A stretch of 64,000 nucleotides of DNA from the NCBI GenBank assembly GCA_942492905.1, contig OW818657.1, positions 4,774,001 to 4,838,000 on the forward strand, read 5' to 3'. The notes under the pieces were generated by a model, which had not been told where the DNA came from, searched no databases, and saw nothing but the letters and a program-made list of their open reading frames with translations. The stretch is from CAIZWU01 sp942492905. Its GTDB lineage: Bacteria > Verrucomicrobiota > Verrucomicrobiia > Verrucomicrobiales > V1-33. Made by a program: the position numbers and the translations under genes. Each line of letters opens with the position of its first letter. The stretch's first letter is position 1. This document shows, one piece after another, positions 1 through 9,337 of this stretch.

Positions 1-810
1 AATGCGCTGACTACCTCCCCCTTCCAGCGCGGCCGTAGCTTCCAGCGACACCACTTTGCGGCCATTGGTGGAAGTCGATTCCTGAGCCACCTCGAATTCC
101 GCGGCTTCCAGCACTTTCAGATAGTTGGCGGTGGCAGCATCAATGGAATCGGGAGTGGTGAAGGAATGCTGGCCTAGTTCGTCCCTCCCCTTGAGCCGAT
201 GGGAGGACATCAGGACCCGGTGCGGGCCCGGATAAGCCGGCACCCATGCCGGCAGCGGCACCGCGGCTCCACTTCCCCATTCGGCCTGCTGGCCGTCCTT
301 GTCTTCAAGCCGGATGCCTCCTGGCCCAATTTCGGCGCTGCTGCCATCGGAGGTTTTCACGGTGATCATGCCCTGCTTCACTTCCTCGAAGGAAAACGTG
401 GTCAATTCCCCGGACTGCTTGTTTTTGATCACGACCTCCTGGGCAGCCTTGTCCACACTGACCAGTTCCAGGTCCGGATTCGCCTTCACCGCCATTTCCG
501 CAATAAACTGCTCAGGATTCTGGGCAATGCCCTTGGCTTTTTTGAATACCCACATGCTGCCGAAAGCGATCAGGATGCCAGCCGCGGCCAGTAGTCCGAG
601 ACAACCATACAGCAACCCGCGGGTGCCAGGGTCACCCGCCGCGGGGCCGGGCAAGGAGACGGGCGGCGGCACCGCCGGGGGCTTGACCAACGGGATAGGC
701 GGGATGGGAGGATAATGCGGCTCCGGAACCGGTGGGGGCACCGGAGGGATTGCTCCCGGAATCGGCGGAGGTTCGGGCGCATCGGATGGGACCGGAGGGG
801 GCGTGCTCAT
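1..810 (-). CDS. Proline-rich single-pass membrane protein, 3' end outside window
   Basis: An open minus-strand frame starts at the ATG at 810 and runs past base 1 without a stop, giving 270 visible codons. The first 75 or so residues are rich in proline and look like a disordered cytoplasmic tail. A single hydrophobic segment follows at about residues 75-98 (core GLLAAAGILIAFGSMWVF). After it comes a charged, probably extracytoplasmic region. No catalytic motif or known domain was recognised, so the function is unknown. The gene is divergent from the FAD oxidoreductase starting at 925, so the 114 bp between them should hold two promoters. Plus-strand frames over the same stretch look like shadows. 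Confidence 0.7.
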   Translation of the reverse strand, partial: MSTPPPVPSDAPEPPPIPGAIPPVPPPVPEPHYPPIPPIPLVKPPAVPPPVSLPGPAAGDPGTRGLLYGCLGLLAAAGILIAFGSMWVFKKAKGIAQNPEQFIAEMAVKANPDLELVSVDKAAQEVVIKNKQSGELTTFSFEEVKQGMITVKTSDGSSAEIGPGGIRLEDKDGQQAEWGSGAAVPLPAWVPAYPGPHRVLMSSHRLKGRDELGQHSFTTPDSIDAATANYLKVLEAAEFEVAQESTSTNGRKVVSLEATAALEGGGSQRI

Positions 811-924
811 TGGCTGGCATTGTCCACCAAGCGCACAGTTCCGGCAAGAATGTGTTTCCTGTTCCGTAACTCAGCGGGCATAATCGCCGCCACCGCCCCA
901 TCCCAATTTTATCAGCCCTGTCCC

Positions 925-2979
925 ATGAAATTCCCGATCCCGCCTGCTGTCCTCATCTTTTCGCTGGCGGCTTCCTCGCCGGCAGCAGAGCCCCAAAGAG
1001 CGGATCTTATTGTTTATGGCGGCACTTCCGGCGGCATCACCGCTGCCATCCAGGCCAAACGCCTCGGACACAGCGTCATCCTGATCGAGCCCACCCGCCA
1101 CCTCGGCGGCCTGACCACCGGGGGGCTCGGAGCGACCGATATCGGAAACAAGGGTGCCATTGGCGGCATGTCCCGCGAGTTCTACCAGCGCATCAAAAAA
1201 TACTACCACCAGGAGCAGGTCTGGGTCCACAGCGCCCGTCCCAAGGACAACGGGGAGGACACGCAATGGACCTTCGAGCCTGGCGTGGCCACTAAAACGT
1301 TCTCCGGCATGATCCAGGAAGCCGGGGTCCCCGTGATCACAGGGGAGCGGCTGGATTTGAAAAACGGAGTCCGGAAGGACGGTGCCAGAATCACGGAGAT
1401 CGTGATGGAAAGCGGGGCCCGTTTCGCCGGTGCCATGTTCATCGATGCCACCTATGAGGGCGATCTGATGGCCAAAGCCGGCGTCTCCTATCATGTGGGC
1501 CGCGAAGCCAACAGCGTCTATAACGAAACCCTGAATGGCGTCCAAACCGCCCGCGCCACGAAACACCAGTTCATCAAGGACGTTGATCCGTGGATCATCC
1601 CCGGCGATCCCAAAAGCGGGGTCCTTCCCGGCATTCAGACGGACCCTGCCGGCCCGGACGGCAGCGGCGACCACCGTCTCCAAGCCTACAATTTCCGCCT
1701 GACCACCACCGACGTCCCGGCCAACCGGGTCCCTTGGCCGAAGCCTGCCAACTACAACCCGATGTCCTTCGAACTGCTCCTGCGCAACTTCGAGGCCGGT
1801 GACCATCGGGTGCCATGGAATCCCATCTTCATGCCCAACCGCAAGACGGACACCAACAACAATTTCGCCTTCAGCACCGACAACATCGGCATGAACTATG
1901 GTTATCCGGAGGGTGACTACGCCACCCGGGAGCGGATCATCCAGGAGCACCGGGAGTACACCCAGGGCCTGATGTGGACCCTCGCCAACAACCCGCGTGT
2001 CCCGGAAAAAGTCCGGGCCGAGTTCCAACGTCTCGGCCTTGCCGCCGATGAATTCACGGACAACCAAAACTGGCCCCGCCAGCTCTATGTCCGCGAAGTC
2101 CGCCGCATGATCAGTGATTATGTGATGACGGAAAAGAACTGCCTGCGCCAGGAAGTGGTCGAAGATTCCGTGGGCATGGGGGCCTACAACATGGACTCCC
2201 ACAATGTCCGCCGGCACCTCACCGCCGATGGCAAAGTGCGCAATGAGGGGGACATCCAGGTAAGCAGCAAACCCTATCCGATCAGCTACCGCACCATCCG
2301 TCCCCGGGCCGCCGAATGCACCAATCTGCTGGCCCCGCTTGTCCTCAGTTCCTCCCACATCGCCTTCGGCAGCATCCGCATGGAACCCGTCTTCATGGTC
2401 CTCGGCCAGAGCGCGGCCACTGCGGCGGTGCACGCCATCCAGCAGAAAACGACCGTGCAGGGCATCGATTATGCCAAACTGAAAATCCAACTGCTCGCCG
2501 ACCGGCAGGTGCTCGATTTTATCCCGCCCGCCCGCCCGGCCTCTGCCAACCTGCCGCCTCCCCTCCAACTGGATGGCATCGTGGTGGACCAGAAGGCCGC
2601 CGTTTTGTCCGGTTTCGAATCCCTCAGCCAGGCGGCCCACCCCTTCCACGGCGAGGACTACGCCCACGACGACAATCAGGCCAAAGGCCAGCAGAGCGCC
2701 GTTTTCACCGCGACCCTGCCGGCCGATGGCAAATACACGGTCCGCCTCGCCTACACCGCACTCCCCAACCGGGCCTCCAATGTGCCCGTCACCGTCGGAA
2801 CGGCTTCCGGTCCCGTGAAGGTCGTCGTCAATCAGCGCCTCGCCCCATCCGTAAAAGGCCTGCTGCATCCTCTCGGCACCTGGAATCTGAAGGCCGGGGC
2901 CAATACCGTGGAAATCTCCAACGCCGGCACCGATGGGCATGTCATCATTGATGCCGTGCAGTGGCTCAAACAGGACTGA
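925..2979 (+). CDS. Secreted FAD-dependent oxidoreductase (xanthan-lyase-like family)
   Basis: The 684-residue protein has a signal peptide (residues 1-21, ending SSPAAAEP). A Rossmann FAD motif follows (VYGGTSGGITAA, residues 30-41), with the ribose-binding Glu in LIEP near residue 55 and an HLGGLTTGGLG stretch typical of the FAD_oxidored (PF12831) family. The C-terminal 130 residues form a beta-rich module resembling the golvesin/carbohydrate-binding tails often joined to these enzymes. Such proteins are common in Verrucomicrobiota and Planctomycetota and are usually linked to polysaccharide breakdown. The actual substrate is unknown. The frame is open further upstream to 715, but the ATG at 925 places the signal peptide at the N-terminus and is preferred. 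Confidence 0.85.
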   Translation: MKFPIPPAVLIFSLAASSPAAEPQRADLIVYGGTSGGITAAIQAKRLGHSVILIEPTRHLGGLTTGGLGATDIGNKGAIGGMSREFYQRIKKYYHQEQVWVHSARPKDNGEDTQWTFEPGVATKTFSGMIQEAGVPVITGERLDLKNGVRKDGARITEIVMESGARFAGAMFIDATYEGDLMAKAGVSYHVGREANSVYNETLNGVQTARATKHQFIKDVDPWIIPGDPKSGVLPGIQTDPAGPDGSGDHRLQAYNFRLTTTDVPANRVPWPKPANYNPMSFELLLRNFEAGDHRVPWNPIFMPNRKTDTNNNFAFSTDNIGMNYGYPEGDYATRERIIQEHREYTQGLMWTLANNPRVPEKVRAEFQRLGLAADEFTDNQNWPRQLYVREVRRMISDYVMTEKNCLRQEVVEDSVGMGAYNMDSHNVRRHLTADGKVRNEGDIQVSSKPYPISYRTIRPRAAECTNLLAPLVLSSSHIAFGSIRMEPVFMVLGQSAATAAVHAIQQKTTVQGIDYAKLKIQLLADRQVLDFIPPARPASANLPPPLQLDGIVVDQKAAVLSGFESLSQAAHPFHGEDYAHDDNQAKGQQSAVFTATLPADGKYTVRLAYTALPNRASNVPVTVGTASGPVKVVVNQRLAPSVKGLLHPLGTWNLKAGANTVEISNAGTDGHVIIDAVQWLKQD

Positions 2980-3061
2980 CTCCCCCTGACCGGGGCAGGA
3001 AAAGTGAAATTTCAGGTGGCACCAGGCCTCATGGCGGTGCATCACCCTCTTTCCCACCACC

Positions 3062-4015
3062 ATGCCTGTTTCCCCCATCTTCTGGATCGTTTTTGCCGTC
3101 GTTGTGCTCGGCATGATTGCCATCGATCTCGGCATCTTCACCCGAAAGTCGCACACCGTTTCCTTCCGCGAGGCCCTGACCTGGACCGGCGTGTGGGCCA
3201 CCCTCGCGACCTGCTTCGGCATCTGGATCTGGAACTCCCAGGGCCAGACCAAGGGGCTGGAATTTTTTAACGGTTATCTCATCGAATTGTCCCTCAGCGC
3301 GGACAACGTCTTCATCTTTGCCCTGATTTTCCGGAACTTCGGCGTCCCCCCGCAATACCAGCACAAGGTCCTGATCTGGGGCGTGCTCAGCGCCCTGGTG
3401 ATGCGCTTCATCCTGATTGGCATCGGTGTGCAGTTGATCAATCAATTCCACTGGATCCTTTATATCTTCGGGGCCTTCCTCCTCTACACCGGCGTCAAAA
3501 TGCTCTGGAGCAGATCCGATGAGGAGGAAGATCCTTCCGACAATCCCGTGGTGCGTTATGCCCGCCGGGTCCTCCCCCTCACTCCCACCTGGGTGGGCGA
3601 CCGGTTTATGGTGAAGGAAAATGGCAAACGCTTGTTCACACCGCTGTTCATCGTCCTCATCTGCATTGAAATCAGCGACCTCATCTTCGCCGTCGACAGC
3701 ATCCCGGCCGTCTTCGGTATCACCCAGGACCAGTTCATCATCTTCACCTCGAATGTCTTCGCCATCATGGGCCTGCGCTCGCTCTACTTCGTCCTCAGCG
3801 GAGTGATCGACAAGTTCCACTATCTGAAACCCGGCCTCGGTCTCATCCTGGCCTTCGTCGGCGTGAAAATGCTGCTGGGCCACACCGACTACAAGATCGG
3901 CAACGAGTTCTCCCTCGCCTTCACCATCATCGTACTCCTGGCCTCCATCATCGGCTCCATGGTCTTTCCCAAGGCCACCTCCGGATCCGGAAACAAGACC
4001 GGGCCTGAAGCCTGA
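3062..4015 (+). CDS. TerC-family integral membrane protein
   Basis: This 317-residue multi-spanning membrane protein carries the TerC/Alx signature: ELSLSADNVFIF at about residues 75-86, and later EISDLIFAVDSIPAVFGIT. The acidic residues in these helices (SADN, SDLIFAVDS) are characteristic. Characterised members such as Alx and the TerC-like Mn exporters export manganese or act in metal and redox homeostasis at the inner membrane. Tellurite resistance itself needs other ter genes, which are not seen here. It stands alone, 82 bp after the FAD oxidoreductase. I looked for a yybP-ykoY-like manganese riboswitch in those 82 bp and saw none. Confidence 0.92.
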   Translation: MPVSPIFWIVFAVVVLGMIAIDLGIFTRKSHTVSFREALTWTGVWATLATCFGIWIWNSQGQTKGLEFFNGYLIELSLSADNVFIFALIFRNFGVPPQYQHKVLIWGVLSALVMRFILIGIGVQLINQFHWILYIFGAFLLYTGVKMLWSRSDEEEDPSDNPVVRYARRVLPLTPTWVGDRFMVKENGKRLFTPLFIVLICIEISDLIFAVDSIPAVFGITQDQFIIFTSNVFAIMGLRSLYFVLSGVIDKFHYLKPGLGLILAFVGVKMLLGHTDYKIGNEFSLAFTIIVLLASIIGSMVFPKATSGSGNKTGPEA

Positions 4016-4123
4016 ACGCATCCGGCCGGGCTGGAGTGCCCCATCCGCACATCTTGCATCCGCTCCCGGCATCCTCTATGCTCAGGAACATCTGCCGCCG
4101 CTCAACGGCCGGCCTTTCCTGAC

Positions 4124-4855
4124 ATGTATCCAAAACTCGGCCTCACCCGGAACGTCATCCGCCCCCGCTACGCGTTGATCACCCCGGACGGCCTCGTCCC
4201 CAGCGCCCTGCCCGGCTGGTCCGGCACCACCGCCCACGTCATCCTCTCCGCTGCCATGGGAGCCGGCATCAGCCAGTTGTTGCTGAAACTGGAACCGGGC
4301 GGCCAAGGCAAAGTCCAGACCGGCCCCGACGAGTGGTTCCTCTACCTGGTTTCCGGTTCCGGCAGCCTGGATGGGCAAGCCCTCTCCACCGGCAGCTATG
4401 CTTGGATTCCCCCGGATCAATCCTTCTGCTTCGACGCCACCTCCCCCGGCACCTCCCTGCTCGTTTTCCGCAAAACCTACGAACCCCTCGACGGCCATCC
4501 GCCCGGACTCCGTCTGACCGGCCATCCTGACGCCATCCGCGCCGTGCCTTTCCTCGGCGACCCTCACGCCCGGCTCCAGACCCTCCTGCCGGACCATCCC
4601 TCCGCGGACATGGCGGTGAATCTCTTCACCTACGACCCCGGTGCCACCCTGCCGTTTGTGGAAACCCATGTCATGGAACACGGCATGTTATTCCTTGAAG
4701 GCGGCGGCGTCTACCGCCTGGGCGACGACTGGCATCCGGTCACGGCCGGCGATGCCCTGTGGATCGCCCCCTACTGCCCGCAGTGGTTCATCGCCGCCGG
4801 CCCCGGCCCCGCCCGCTACATCTACTACAAGGACATCAACCGCTCCCCCGCATGA
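4124..4855 (+). CDS. allE: (S)-ureidoglycine aminohydrolase
   Basis: The 243-residue bicupin matches AllE/YlbA closely. It has the GPDEWFLYLVSGSG-type first cupin and the diagnostic second-cupin block with VETHVMEHGMLFLEGGGVY, followed by WIAPYCPQWF and YIYYKDINR. AllE hydrolyses (S)-ureidoglycine to (S)-ureidoglycolate and ammonia using Mn2+, in the allantoin branch of purine degradation. The His and Glu residues of the HVMEH motif are the metal ligands of the family. The stop overlaps the start of the next gene (ATGA at 4852-4855), so translation is probably coupled. No allantoinase, allantoate amidohydrolase or uricase gene lies in this window. Confidence 0.92.
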   Translation: MYPKLGLTRNVIRPRYALITPDGLVPSALPGWSGTTAHVILSAAMGAGISQLLLKLEPGGQGKVQTGPDEWFLYLVSGSGSLDGQALSTGSYAWIPPDQSFCFDATSPGTSLLVFRKTYEPLDGHPPGLRLTGHPDAIRAVPFLGDPHARLQTLLPDHPSADMAVNLFTYDPGATLPFVETHVMEHGMLFLEGGGVYRLGDDWHPVTAGDALWIAPYCPQWFIAAGPGPARYIYYKDINRSPA

Positions 4856-6198
4856 ACCCTGCGCCCAGCCTCACTTCCGCCGAACTGTCCCAGGTGATCG
4901 ACCGGCTCAGCGCCGCCAACCGCGACTTCCTGAAGCGTTATCCCGGCGAATCCCACCGCCGCCAACCGGTCCATGTGGTGTATGGCGGCGCCCATCTTTT
5001 CAAGGCTGACACCACCCGCCGCCTCGGGGCGGTCTCCCGCAAAACCCTGACGCAATACGCCCCCGACGGAGCCGCCCTGGCAAATGCGCTGGGAGCAGCC
5101 TGGAGTTCTTCATTCGCCACCGGCGTCCACAGCCGCATCACCGCCAAGCTGGAACACGAACCCGTGGAGGACTTCCGGCTCGATTTCGAAGACGGTTATG
5201 GCTCCCGGCCCGATGCCGAAGAAGACGCCCACGCCATCAGCAGCGCCCATGAGGTCGCGGCCGGCCTCGCGGCGGGAACCCTGCCCCCATTCCTCGGTAT
5301 CCGCATCAAACCCTTCAACGAAGACACCCGTGTCCGCAGCATCAGGACCATGGACCTCTTTCTGACCACCCTGCTGGGTCTCACCGGCAACCGTCTCCCT
5401 GACAACTTCGTCATCACCCTGCCCAAAGTCCAGCTGGCGGCCCACGTCGCCGCCGCCGAGAGCGTCTGCGATCTCCTGGAAGCCCATCTCCGCCTGCCGA
5501 ACGGTACCCTGCGCCTCGAACTCATGGTGGAAACCCCGCAGTCCATCCTCGACCGCGACGGCATCTGCCCGCTCCAGTCCTTCTTCGCCGCTGCGCAGGG
5601 CCGTTGCGGGAGCGTCCACTTCGGCGTTTACGATTACACCGCCAGCTACGGCATCACCGCCGCCTGGCAGGCCATGGGCCACCCCGCCTGCGACTTTGCC
5701 CGCACCGTCATGACCACCGCTCTGGCCGGCACCGGGGTCCATCTTTCCGACGGCGCCACCAATATCCTCCCGGTCGGCCCGCATCGTGGCGAGGCACTCA
5801 CCCCGGAGCAAATAGCCGAAAACCAGGCGGCGGTCCACGGTGCCTGGAAAATGGCCTTCGACGACAATCTCCACTCCCTCCGCCAGGGCCTCTACGAAGG
5901 CTGGGACCTCCACCCTGCCCAATTCATCCCCCGCTACGCTGCCGTTTACAGTTTCTTCCTGTCCGCCCTGCCCCCCGCCACCGGCCGCCTGAAAACCTTC
6001 GTGGAAAAAGCCGCCCAGGCTTCCCTCTTTGGCGATGTCTTCGACGACGCCGCCACCGGCCAGGGTCTGCTCAACTTCTTCCTCCGCGGCATCGCCTGCG
6101 GTGCGATCACAGAAGCCGAAGCTCTCGCCACCGGCCTCACCCTGGAGGAAATCCGGACCCGTTCCTTCCAAAAAATCCTGGAAGCCCGGCGCGGCTGA
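4852..6198 (+). CDS. DUF6986-type HpcH/HpaI aldolase-like protein, coupled to allE
   Basis: This 448-residue protein starts at an ATG overlapping the allE stop. It resembles the DUF6986 family, TIM-barrel proteins related to HpcH/HpaI aldolases and citrate lyase beta subunits. Visible landmarks are LDFEDGYGSRPDAEEDAHA near residues 110-130 (acidic residues likely to bind a divalent metal), GIRIKPFNEDTRVRSIRT, ELMVETPQSI, and FGVYDYTASYGI. The family's reaction is not firmly established to my knowledge. Because translation is coupled to AllE, I infer a role in the fate of ureidoglycolate or glyoxylate carbon, for example condensation or cleavage of a C2 unit. The long frame upstream to 4759 lies inside allE and is not coding. 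Confidence 0.8.
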   Translation: MNPAPSLTSAELSQVIDRLSAANRDFLKRYPGESHRRQPVHVVYGGAHLFKADTTRRLGAVSRKTLTQYAPDGAALANALGAAWSSSFATGVHSRITAKLEHEPVEDFRLDFEDGYGSRPDAEEDAHAISSAHEVAAGLAAGTLPPFLGIRIKPFNEDTRVRSIRTMDLFLTTLLGLTGNRLPDNFVITLPKVQLAAHVAAAESVCDLLEAHLRLPNGTLRLELMVETPQSILDRDGICPLQSFFAAAQGRCGSVHFGVYDYTASYGITAAWQAMGHPACDFARTVMTTALAGTGVHLSDGATNILPVGPHRGEALTPEQIAENQAAVHGAWKMAFDDNLHSLRQGLYEGWDLHPAQFIPRYAAVYSFFLSALPPATGRLKTFVEKAAQASLFGDVFDDAATGQGLLNFFLRGIACGAITEAEALATGLTLEEIRTRSFQKILEARRG

Positions 6199-6286
6199 AC
6201 CCGGGACCCGCGGCCGGCCGAATTTCCGCATGACAGCGCGGGACCCGCAGTCATGATGGCAAGCCACGTTTATCCCTCTCCACCCG

Positions 6287-7210
6287 GTGATCGAATATCT
6301 TAAAATTGCCCGTCCTGACCATTGGTTGAAAAATATCTTCATCCTCTTCGGGCACGTCGTGGCCGTGGTGCTGCTGCCGGGACTCTGGCAGGGCACGCCA
6401 ACGCTGGCCTGGGCCGCCTTTTCCCTCGTGCCGGCGTGTCTGATCGCTTCCGCCAATTACATCCTGAACGAAATCCTGGACGCGCCCTTCGACCGCCTGC
6501 ACCCTACCAAAAAACACCGCGGCGTCGCCGCCGGCCTGGTGAAGGTGCCGGTGCTCTGGGCTTTCAAATGTGCCCTGATCGCGGCGGGATTCGGCCTCTC
6601 CCTCGCTTTTTTCAATCCCGGCTACACCCTGTCCCTCGCGATGCTGCTGGCGAGCGGGGTGGTTTATAACATTCCCCCGGTCCGGATGAAGGACCGCGCA
6701 TGGTGGGATGTGATTGCGGAATCCTTCAACAACCCCATCCGCCTCTGGTTGGGGTGGTTTGCCCTCGCCCCCTGGCCGGGCACCTGGCCGCCTGTCACCA
6801 TCGTCCTCGCATGGTGGTGCTTTGGCGGGCTGCTGATGACGGGCAAACGTTATGCCGAATTCCGCTTCATCGGGGGCCAGGAAAAAAGTGGTCTCTACCG
6901 CAAGAGCCTCGGCACCTACACCGAGCGCAGTCTGATCATCGCCATGATCACTTATGCCAATCTCTTCTGTTTCGGGGCCGGTCTGGCGATCGCCTCCTAC
7001 CCTCCCCTGCACAATCTGGTGCTGGTCTTCCCCATCATCGTGATGGCGATCATCGCCTACTTCCGCCATGCCATGAGCGAAATCGGAGCCCGGCTGGAAC
7101 CGGAGCAATTGCTGCGCAATCCCTGGATCATCGTCTGGACCATCTTGTCAGCAGCGGCCACCCTCGCGCTGCTGATGACGCAACGGGATCTGGTGCCATG
7201 GGCCATCTGA
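6287..7210 (+). CDS. UbiA-family prenyltransferase
   Basis: This 307-residue integral membrane protein has about eight hydrophobic segments. It carries a UbiA first acidic motif (NYILNEILDAPFDRLHP, residues 57-73; N61, D65 and D69 are the likely Mg-diphosphate ligands) followed by KKHRGVAAG. Its short-N-terminus form resembles the DPPR-synthase/UbiA-like clade (WWDVIAESFNNPIRLWLG) as well as quinone prenyltransferases, so the acceptor cannot be named. Translation probably begins at the GTG at 6287, which gives the typical start IEYLKIARPDHWLKN. It overlaps the following lipoprotein gene by 13 bp, which suggests a co-translated unit with the phospholipase D gene. Confidence 0.82.
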   Translation: MIEYLKIARPDHWLKNIFILFGHVVAVVLLPGLWQGTPTLAWAAFSLVPACLIASANYILNEILDAPFDRLHPTKKHRGVAAGLVKVPVLWAFKCALIAAGFGLSLAFFNPGYTLSLAMLLASGVVYNIPPVRMKDRAWWDVIAESFNNPIRLWLGWFALAPWPGTWPPVTIVLAWWCFGGLLMTGKRYAEFRFIGGQEKSGLYRKSLGTYTERSLIIAMITYANLFCFGAGLAIASYPPLHNLVLVFPIIVMAIIAYFRHAMSEIGARLEPEQLLRNPWIIVWTILSAAATLALLMTQRDLVPWAI

Positions 7211-7683
7211 TCAGCCATCGCCGGCTCCTCCGGCTGGCCGCTGGCCTGCTGACCGTGCTTGTGGCCGCCGGATGCCGGCTGCCGTACCGGGACCGGGCCG
7301 CCGAGACCCGTCAGGTAAGGCAAGGCGTGGAACGCACGGTGCTGGCCCGGATCTCCGCCGACCGCCAACGACTGGATCTGAAATTCATCCTCAAAGGATA
7401 CGACGCCCATGCCACCGCCGTGGTGGGGACTTCCGGCACCGCGGCCCTGACATTCCAATCCGGGGGCCGCCCGGCCGCCACGGCAGGAGAGGCCGCCTCC
7501 CAAAACGTGAAAGTGCTTGGCCCGTCGGTCTGGCGCCAGATTGCCGATACCCTCGCCCTGCGGCTGGCGCCATCCGATCCGGCCGAAGGAACCCTGATCT
7601 TCGCGGGGGGCCGGGAACTGATCGCCCATCGGGTGGACGGCAAGGGCCGCCTGACCCCGCTGGCGCAGCGGCCCCCCGCCTGA
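7198..7683 (+). CDS. Small putative lipoprotein of unknown function
   Basis: The 161-residue product starts at an ATG overlapping the UbiA end. It has an arginine-containing n-region, a hydrophobic core and a lipobox (LTVLVAAGC, Cys near residue 26), which predicts a lipid-anchored periplasmic protein. The rest is a soluble, probably beta-rich domain in which I recognise no family. The neighbours are a membrane prenyltransferase and a phospholipase D-like enzyme, so a lipid- or envelope-related accessory role is plausible but unproven. The stop TGA at 7681-7683 abuts the next reading frame. Confidence 0.68.
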   Translation: MGHLISHRRLLRLAAGLLTVLVAAGCRLPYRDRAAETRQVRQGVERTVLARISADRQRLDLKFILKGYDAHATAVVGTSGTAALTFQSGGRPAATAGEAASQNVKVLGPSVWRQIADTLALRLAPSDPAEGTLIFAGGRELIAHRVDGKGRLTPLAQRPPA

Positions 7684-9260
7684 AAATCGTCAGGCGCGTC
7701 CCCGCCCGCGCCCTCGCCGATGAAGTTTTCCTCGACCGCGGCGATGATCTCGACCGGCTGGCAGGGAGGGACGGGCCGGTCGTGGTTCTCACCGGCACTT
7801 TTCCGGAACTGGCCTTTGTGGACCGCCAGGCCCGCCGCCTGGTGTTCCTCTCCGTGCCACCGGAAGACGCCATCGGACTTCCTCTGAATTCCCTGACCAC
7901 CGGTAATAACATGGTGCGTCAGGTCACCAGCCTGGTATGGCGCAGCCACCTGCTCGCGGCCCTGGGAAATCCCTTCTCCTCCGGTGCCCGGCTCATCGCC
8001 AGCGTCGGCAGTATTACCCGCGCCGGCCTGGGGCATGTGTTTTCGCAGCTGCCGGCTACCCCGCCACCGCCCCTCGCCCAGCGGCCGGAAATGGATCTTC
8101 AGGCGTGGGACACCGCCCTCTCAAAAATCGCCTCGGCTCCCTCCACCCACGCTTCGCTCCGCCTCCAATTGGGCGGTGAGGAGTTTTTCCCCGCCTTCAT
8201 CCAGGCAGTGCAGGAGGCCCGGCGCCAGGTGGATATCCAACTCTATATCTTTGACAATGACGACTACGCCGTGGGCCTCGCCCAACTGCTGCGCCAACGC
8301 TCCTTGGAAGGAGTCCGCGTCCGGATCCTGATGGATGAATCGGCCTCGCTCGCTGCCGCCGCCGCAATTCCTGACAGCCCCATGCCGGCGGACTTCAGCC
8401 CACCGGACGATATGGTGAATTATCTGCGGCGCGGTTCGGAAATCGGAGTGCGCTGCATGCCGATGTCGGGCCTCGCTGCCTCGCACACCAAAATCATCAC
8501 CGTGGATGGCGATCGGGCCTGGCTGGGGGGCATGAATTTCGGCCGGGAATACCGTTACGACTGGCATGACCTGATGATCGAAGTCCGCGGCCCCCTGGTG
8601 CCGTGGATCCAGCAGGACTTTGCCGCGTCATGGGCACGCCACGGCCCGGGAGGGGATTTCGCGGCCGCCCGCCAACGCTGGAATTCCCCCGCCGCCGCCG
8701 CGGCCAGCACGGCGGCAGTCCCGGACGATGCCGTCCCGGTGCGTCCACTCTACACCAATGCATGGCGGCATGAAATCTGGCAGGCGCAGAAGGAAGCCCT
8801 GCGGCGGTGCCAGCGCTCCGTCTGGCTGCAGAACGCCTATCTGAGTGACCACGGGTTCATCACGGAGCTGGTGCGGGCAAGACACCGCGGGGTGGACGTG
8901 CGGGTGGTCCTGCCCTCGGGCAATGACAATGGGCTGATGGCGGCCCACAACCGGGCTCTCATCCCCCTGCTGCGCCGGCATGGCATCCGTGTTTATGTGG
9001 TGCCGGGGATGTCCCATGTGAAAGCCGCCCTCTACGACGGCTGGGCCTGCGTGGGCTCGGCCAATTTCGACCGCCTGAGCCTCCACGTGAATAACGAATT
9101 CAGCATTGGCTGCAGCGACCCCGCCTTTGTCCAGCAACTCCGCCAACGCCTCTTTGAAACCGACTTCCGGCGCAGCAAGGAAGTCACGGATCATCTCCAG
9201 CCCACTTACCCCGACGAACTGATGAACGCCCTCATCCGCAGCATCGCCGGACAGTTCTGA
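7680..9260 (+). CDS. Phospholipase D-like / cardiolipin synthase-type protein
   Basis: Two HKD motifs define the family. The first is SHTKIITVDGDRAWLGGMN (H269, K271, D276 if counted from 7680). The second, SHVKAALYDGWACVGSANF, lies near position 9015. Members transfer or hydrolyse phosphatidyl groups, and cardiolipin synthases have this two-HKD layout. There are no N-terminal membrane helices, unlike classical ClsA, and the first 130 residues are an unassigned domain. The start is uncertain. No ATG or GTG precedes well-conserved sequence, and a CTG at 7680 overlapping the upstream TGA would give translational coupling. The next in-frame candidates are a GTG near 7785 and the ATG at 7911. The frame stays open to 7272 but overlaps the lipoprotein gene there. 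Confidence 0.82.
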   Translation: MKIVRRVPARALADEVFLDRGDDLDRLAGRDGPVVVLTGTFPELAFVDRQARRLVFLSVPPEDAIGLPLNSLTTGNNMVRQVTSLVWRSHLLAALGNPFSSGARLIASVGSITRAGLGHVFSQLPATPPPPLAQRPEMDLQAWDTALSKIASAPSTHASLRLQLGGEEFFPAFIQAVQEARRQVDIQLYIFDNDDYAVGLAQLLRQRSLEGVRVRILMDESASLAAAAAIPDSPMPADFSPPDDMVNYLRRGSEIGVRCMPMSGLAASHTKIITVDGDRAWLGGMNFGREYRYDWHDLMIEVRGPLVPWIQQDFAASWARHGPGGDFAAARQRWNSPAAAAASTAAVPDDAVPVRPLYTNAWRHEIWQAQKEALRRCQRSVWLQNAYLSDHGFITELVRARHRGVDVRVVLPSGNDNGLMAAHNRALIPLLRRHGIRVYVVPGMSHVKAALYDGWACVGSANFDRLSLHVNNEFSIGCSDPAFVQQLRQRLFETDFRRSKEVTDHLQPTYPDELMNALIRSIAGQF

Positions 9261-9337
9261 TTCCGCCCCACCCGCCCGGGGCGACGGTTCCGGGCGCCGG
9301 CTCCTTGTCTGCAACCCCTCCCCGCTATCCAGCGGGA

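Noticed and set aside
2980..3061. Manganese (yybP-ykoY) riboswitch before the TerC gene
   Set aside because: Only 82 bp, with no conserved internal-loop sequences. Only a short CCCC/GGGG hairpin is seen.
871..3252. 793-codon minus-strand frame across the FAD oxidoreductase
   Set aside because: It mirrors a well-supported gene. Its product is rich in Gly, His and Val with no domain, as expected of antisense frames in GC-rich DNA. The same applies to long antisense frames over DUF6986, mutL, gcvP, the SGNH gene and the radical SAM gene.
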